Shown here piece by piece: positions 52,668 to 54,541 of a stretch of DNA of 54,541 bases. Both the position numbers and the translations under genes were made by a program. The notes beneath the pieces were generated by a model. That model was not told the DNA's origin. It worked only from the letters and a program-made list of their open reading frames with translations, and did no database searches. The stretch is from Acidovorax sp. CCYZU-2555 (lineage in GTDB: Bacteria; Pseudomonadota; Gammaproteobacteria; Burkholderiales; Burkholderiaceae_C): NCBI RefSeq assembly GCF_018413525.1, contig NZ_JAHCDD010000037.1, forward strand, positions 1 through 54,541, read 5' to 3'. Within the stretch, counting starts at the first letter, position 1; the number at the start of each line of letters is the position of its first letter.

Positions 52668-54541
52668 ATGAATAGTCCGCAATCATTAAGTCTTCGGCAA
52701 GAGTTATCTTTCGAAAATCTGTCGGATGTATCTTTGGATGTCTCCATCGTCACTTACAACTCGTTCAAGTGGCTGGGAAAGTTCTTTGATAGCCTCGCGT
52801 CGCAGCGCATTCCATTGAAGCAGATCCGACTCATTGTTCGTGACAATGGCTCGACGGATGGCAGCATTGCCTGGCTGCAGAATTTCCAGAAGGAGCAGCA
52901 GCACAACTATCTGGAAATTTCCGTTGAAGCCGCAGCGAACGTCGGCTTTGGAAAAGGGCACAACGCCAATCTGGCGAAAGCGCAGAGCCCGTTTTTCCTG
53001 GTGACGAATGTCGATCTGGAATTCGAGCCGGATACGCTGGTGGAACTGCTGATACAAGCAGTTGCTGACGGGCCGGATGTCGCTGAATGGGAGTGCCGCC
53101 AGAAGCCCTACGAACACCCCAAGCACTACAACCCGGTCAATGGCGATGTGCTGTGGTGTTCCAGTGCCTGTGCGCTGTTCCGTACCGAAGCAATGCGCAA
53201 AGTGGGCGGTTACGAACCGCTGTTGTTCATGTATGGCGAGGATGTGGAGCTTTCCTACCGTCTACGTGACAACGGTTACCGTCTGCGTTACGTGCCCAAG
53301 GCCACGGTATGGCATTACACGTATGAAGAGGCCGCGCAGGTCAAACCCATGCAGTTCCTGGGCAGCACTTACGCGAACGTGCTGCTGCGCTGCCGCTACG
53401 GCAGCCGTCATCAGGTCATTGGCGGCGCGGTGATGTACCTGGGCTTGCTGGCCGTGCCGCAGTCCTTTCCCGGCCAACGCCGAGGCTTGCTGAAGAACGG
53501 GCTCAAACTGCTGCGCTCGGCCCCGGTCTTCATGCGCACGCGCCGCAAGAGCCACCAGCCGTTTCCGTTCCGCTTGTGGGATTACGAAATGCCACGCGAA
53601 GGCTCGTTCCACGCCTACCCGGAAAAGACCGGCGACGAGCCCAAGCCGCTGGTCAGCGTGCTGACCCGTACCACGCCCGGCAAGACCGGACGTCTGGCCG
53701 AGGCCGTAGCCTCGATCGCGGCGCAAACCTACTCCAATATCCAGCTGGTCGTGGTCGAAGACGGCGGCAACACGGCACAGGCCTTCATGGACGAAGTCCG
53801 GGGCTATGGTGTGCTGTCGGAAGTGACCTATCTGCCGTTGGAAAAGATGGGCCGCTGCGCCGCGGGCAATGCCGCGCTGGCAGCCGCGCGCGGGGAGTTG
53901 CTGTGCTTTCTGGATGATGACGATCTGTTCTACGCCGACCATCTTGAAGTGCTGGTGGACGAATGGCAAAAGAGCCCCTACCTGGGCGCCGTCTATTCGC
54001 TGGCCTATCAGGTGCGCACGGAAGTGATCAGCCCCGAGCCATGGATCTATCGCGAGATCGAACACAGCCTGCTCTACCGCCAGCAGTTCAACCGCTACGT
54101 GATGTGGCACCACAACTATCTGCCCATCCAGACCGTGCTGTTCAAGCGCTCGCTGTTCGAGGAGTACGGCGGCTTCGATCCCGATCTGGAAAACCTCGAA
54201 GATTGGAATCTCTGGGTGCGTTATTCTTTGCACCACGATTTCAAAATGGTGCACAAGGTTACTTCGCTCTACCGTGTTCCGGCCAAGGCGGAAATGGCGG
54301 TTGGTCGGCAGAAAATGCTGGATGACTATTATGCCAAGGCACAGGAAAAGCATGCCCAGTTGCGTGCCGATATGAGTCCGGTGGAAGTTCTGACCGCGGC
54401 GCAGCAATTGTCGCGCGATATTTATGTGACCTTGATTCCCGCGCAGCAGGTGCGCAAATTCATATTGCAGGTTCCCAGTCTGCGCTGGCTGTATCATCCA
54501 TTGAGAAAATTCGCATATTACATGCGACGCATGCGCGGAAG
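52668..54541 (+). CDS. Two-domain GT2 glycosyltransferase (partial, C-terminus beyond window)
   Basis: The frame is open from ATG 52668 to the right edge, 624 codons. It has two GT-A domains in one chain. Domain 1 (about 24-230): VSIVTYNSFKWL, RDNGSTDGS at 59-66, metal word TNVDLEF at 113-119 and catalytic GEDVELSYRLR at 190-200, rhamnosyltransferase-like. Domain 2 (about 327-540): VSVLTRTTPGK, VVVEDGGN, DDDD at 416-419 and ENLEDWNLWVR at 508-518. No membrane segment is obvious. It likely transfers two sugars in building an O-antigen or other surface glycan. The first 150 bp are less GC-rich than the rest of the window. No good ribosome binding site was seen; the start is uncertain by a few codons. 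Confidence 0.88.
   Translation, partial: MNSPQSLSLRQELSFENLSDVSLDVSIVTYNSFKWLGKFFDSLASQRIPLKQIRLIVRDNGSTDGSIAWLQNFQKEQQHNYLEISVEAAANVGFGKGHNANLAKAQSPFFLVTNVDLEFEPDTLVELLIQAVADGPDVAEWECRQKPYEHPKHYNPVNGDVLWCSSACALFRTEAMRKVGGYEPLLFMYGEDVELSYRLRDNGYRLRYVPKATVWHYTYEEAAQVKPMQFLGSTYANVLLRCRYGSRHQVIGGAVMYLGLLAVPQSFPGQRRGLLKNGLKLLRSAPVFMRTRRKSHQPFPFRLWDYEMPREGSFHAYPEKTGDEPKPLVSVLTRTTPGKTGRLAEAVASIAAQTYSNIQLVVVEDGGNTAQAFMDEVRGYGVLSEVTYLPLEKMGRCAAGNAALAAARGELLCFLDDDDLFYADHLEVLVDEWQKSPYLGAVYSLAYQVRTEVISPEPWIYREIEHSLLYRQQFNRYVMWHHNYLPIQTVLFKRSLFEEYGGFDPDLENLEDWNLWVRYSLHHDFKMVHKVTSLYRVPAKAEMAVGRQKMLDDYYAKAQEKHAQLRADMSPVEVLTAAQQLSRDIYVTLIPAQQVRKFILQVPSLRWLYHPLRKFAYYMRRMRG

Overview
The window looks like a chromosomal segment of a GC-rich betaproteobacterium, most likely Burkholderiales/Comamonadaceae (Acidovorax, Comamonas, Delftia type). 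The reasons are the gene content (Bug/TctC receptor, tandem FolB-like genes beside a FolM-like reductase, corC-lnt, fabA-fabB, ExaC-type aldehyde dehydrogenase with a DUF779 partner) and two kinds of intergenic repeat that I recall from that family: CCGTTCG...GAACGG units and a GC-rich element that runs into the end of queC. No rRNA, tRNA, CRISPR array, insertion sequence or phage gene was found. About 50 protein genes fill almost the whole window. The two at the edges are incomplete: a solute-binding protein at 1-1312 and a glycosyltransferase at 52668-54541.

Positions 1-10094 are the most unusual part. A polar amino-acid ABC transporter (SBP, two permeases, ATPase, all on the minus strand) diverges from an RpiR-type regulator. 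The regulator is followed by 2,3-diaminopropionate ammonia-lyase, an M20 L-carbamoylase-type hydrolase, a nitrilase-fold D-carbamoylase-type hydrolase and a phosphoribosyltransferase. I infer uptake and catabolism of N-carbamoyl (ureido) amino acids such as albizziine, with release of diaminopropionate and its cleavage to pyruvate and ammonia. The divergent intergenic region carries two similar 14-bp dyads 30 bp apart, which are candidate regulator sites.

Positions 10099-13227 hold a lipoprotein, a TerC/CBS membrane protein, a YqaE/Pmp3 peptide and a histidine phosphatase. The TerC terminator lies directly on the start codon of the lipoprotein gene. Positions 13457-20439 are a peptide-type ABC operon with two very similar binding proteins in tandem, two permeases and a fused double ATPase.

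Positions 20472-23660 carry fumarylacetoacetase, an orphan TctC-type receptor and a divergent IclR regulator. Positions 23719-31063 carry two lipoproteins, ttcA, two FolB-like proteins, a FolM-like reductase, a MidA-type methyltransferase, a DUF2905 protein, a small acidic protein and thioredoxin TrxC.

Positions 31133-38060 hold DUF779 with aldehyde dehydrogenase, CCA-adding enzyme, an iron alcohol dehydrogenase, a GST, queC and 5-formyl-THF cyclo-ligase. Positions 38074-43828 hold Slt transglycosylase, an MBL hydrolase with FadD, and a membrane-anchored lipase-like hydrolase. Positions 43804-46481 hold phhA and hppD with a divergent Lrp-type regulator. Together with the fumarylacetoacetase 23 kb away, these cover most of phenylalanine/tyrosine breakdown; hmgA is not in the window. 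The FolM/FolB cluster may supply the pterin cofactor for PhhA.

Positions 46482-52163 hold a repeat-rich spacer, a GNAT acetyltransferase, corC-lnt and fabA-fabB. After a 504-bp gene-free stretch, an AT-richer region opens with a two-domain GT2 glycosyltransferase, probably the edge of a surface polysaccharide locus.
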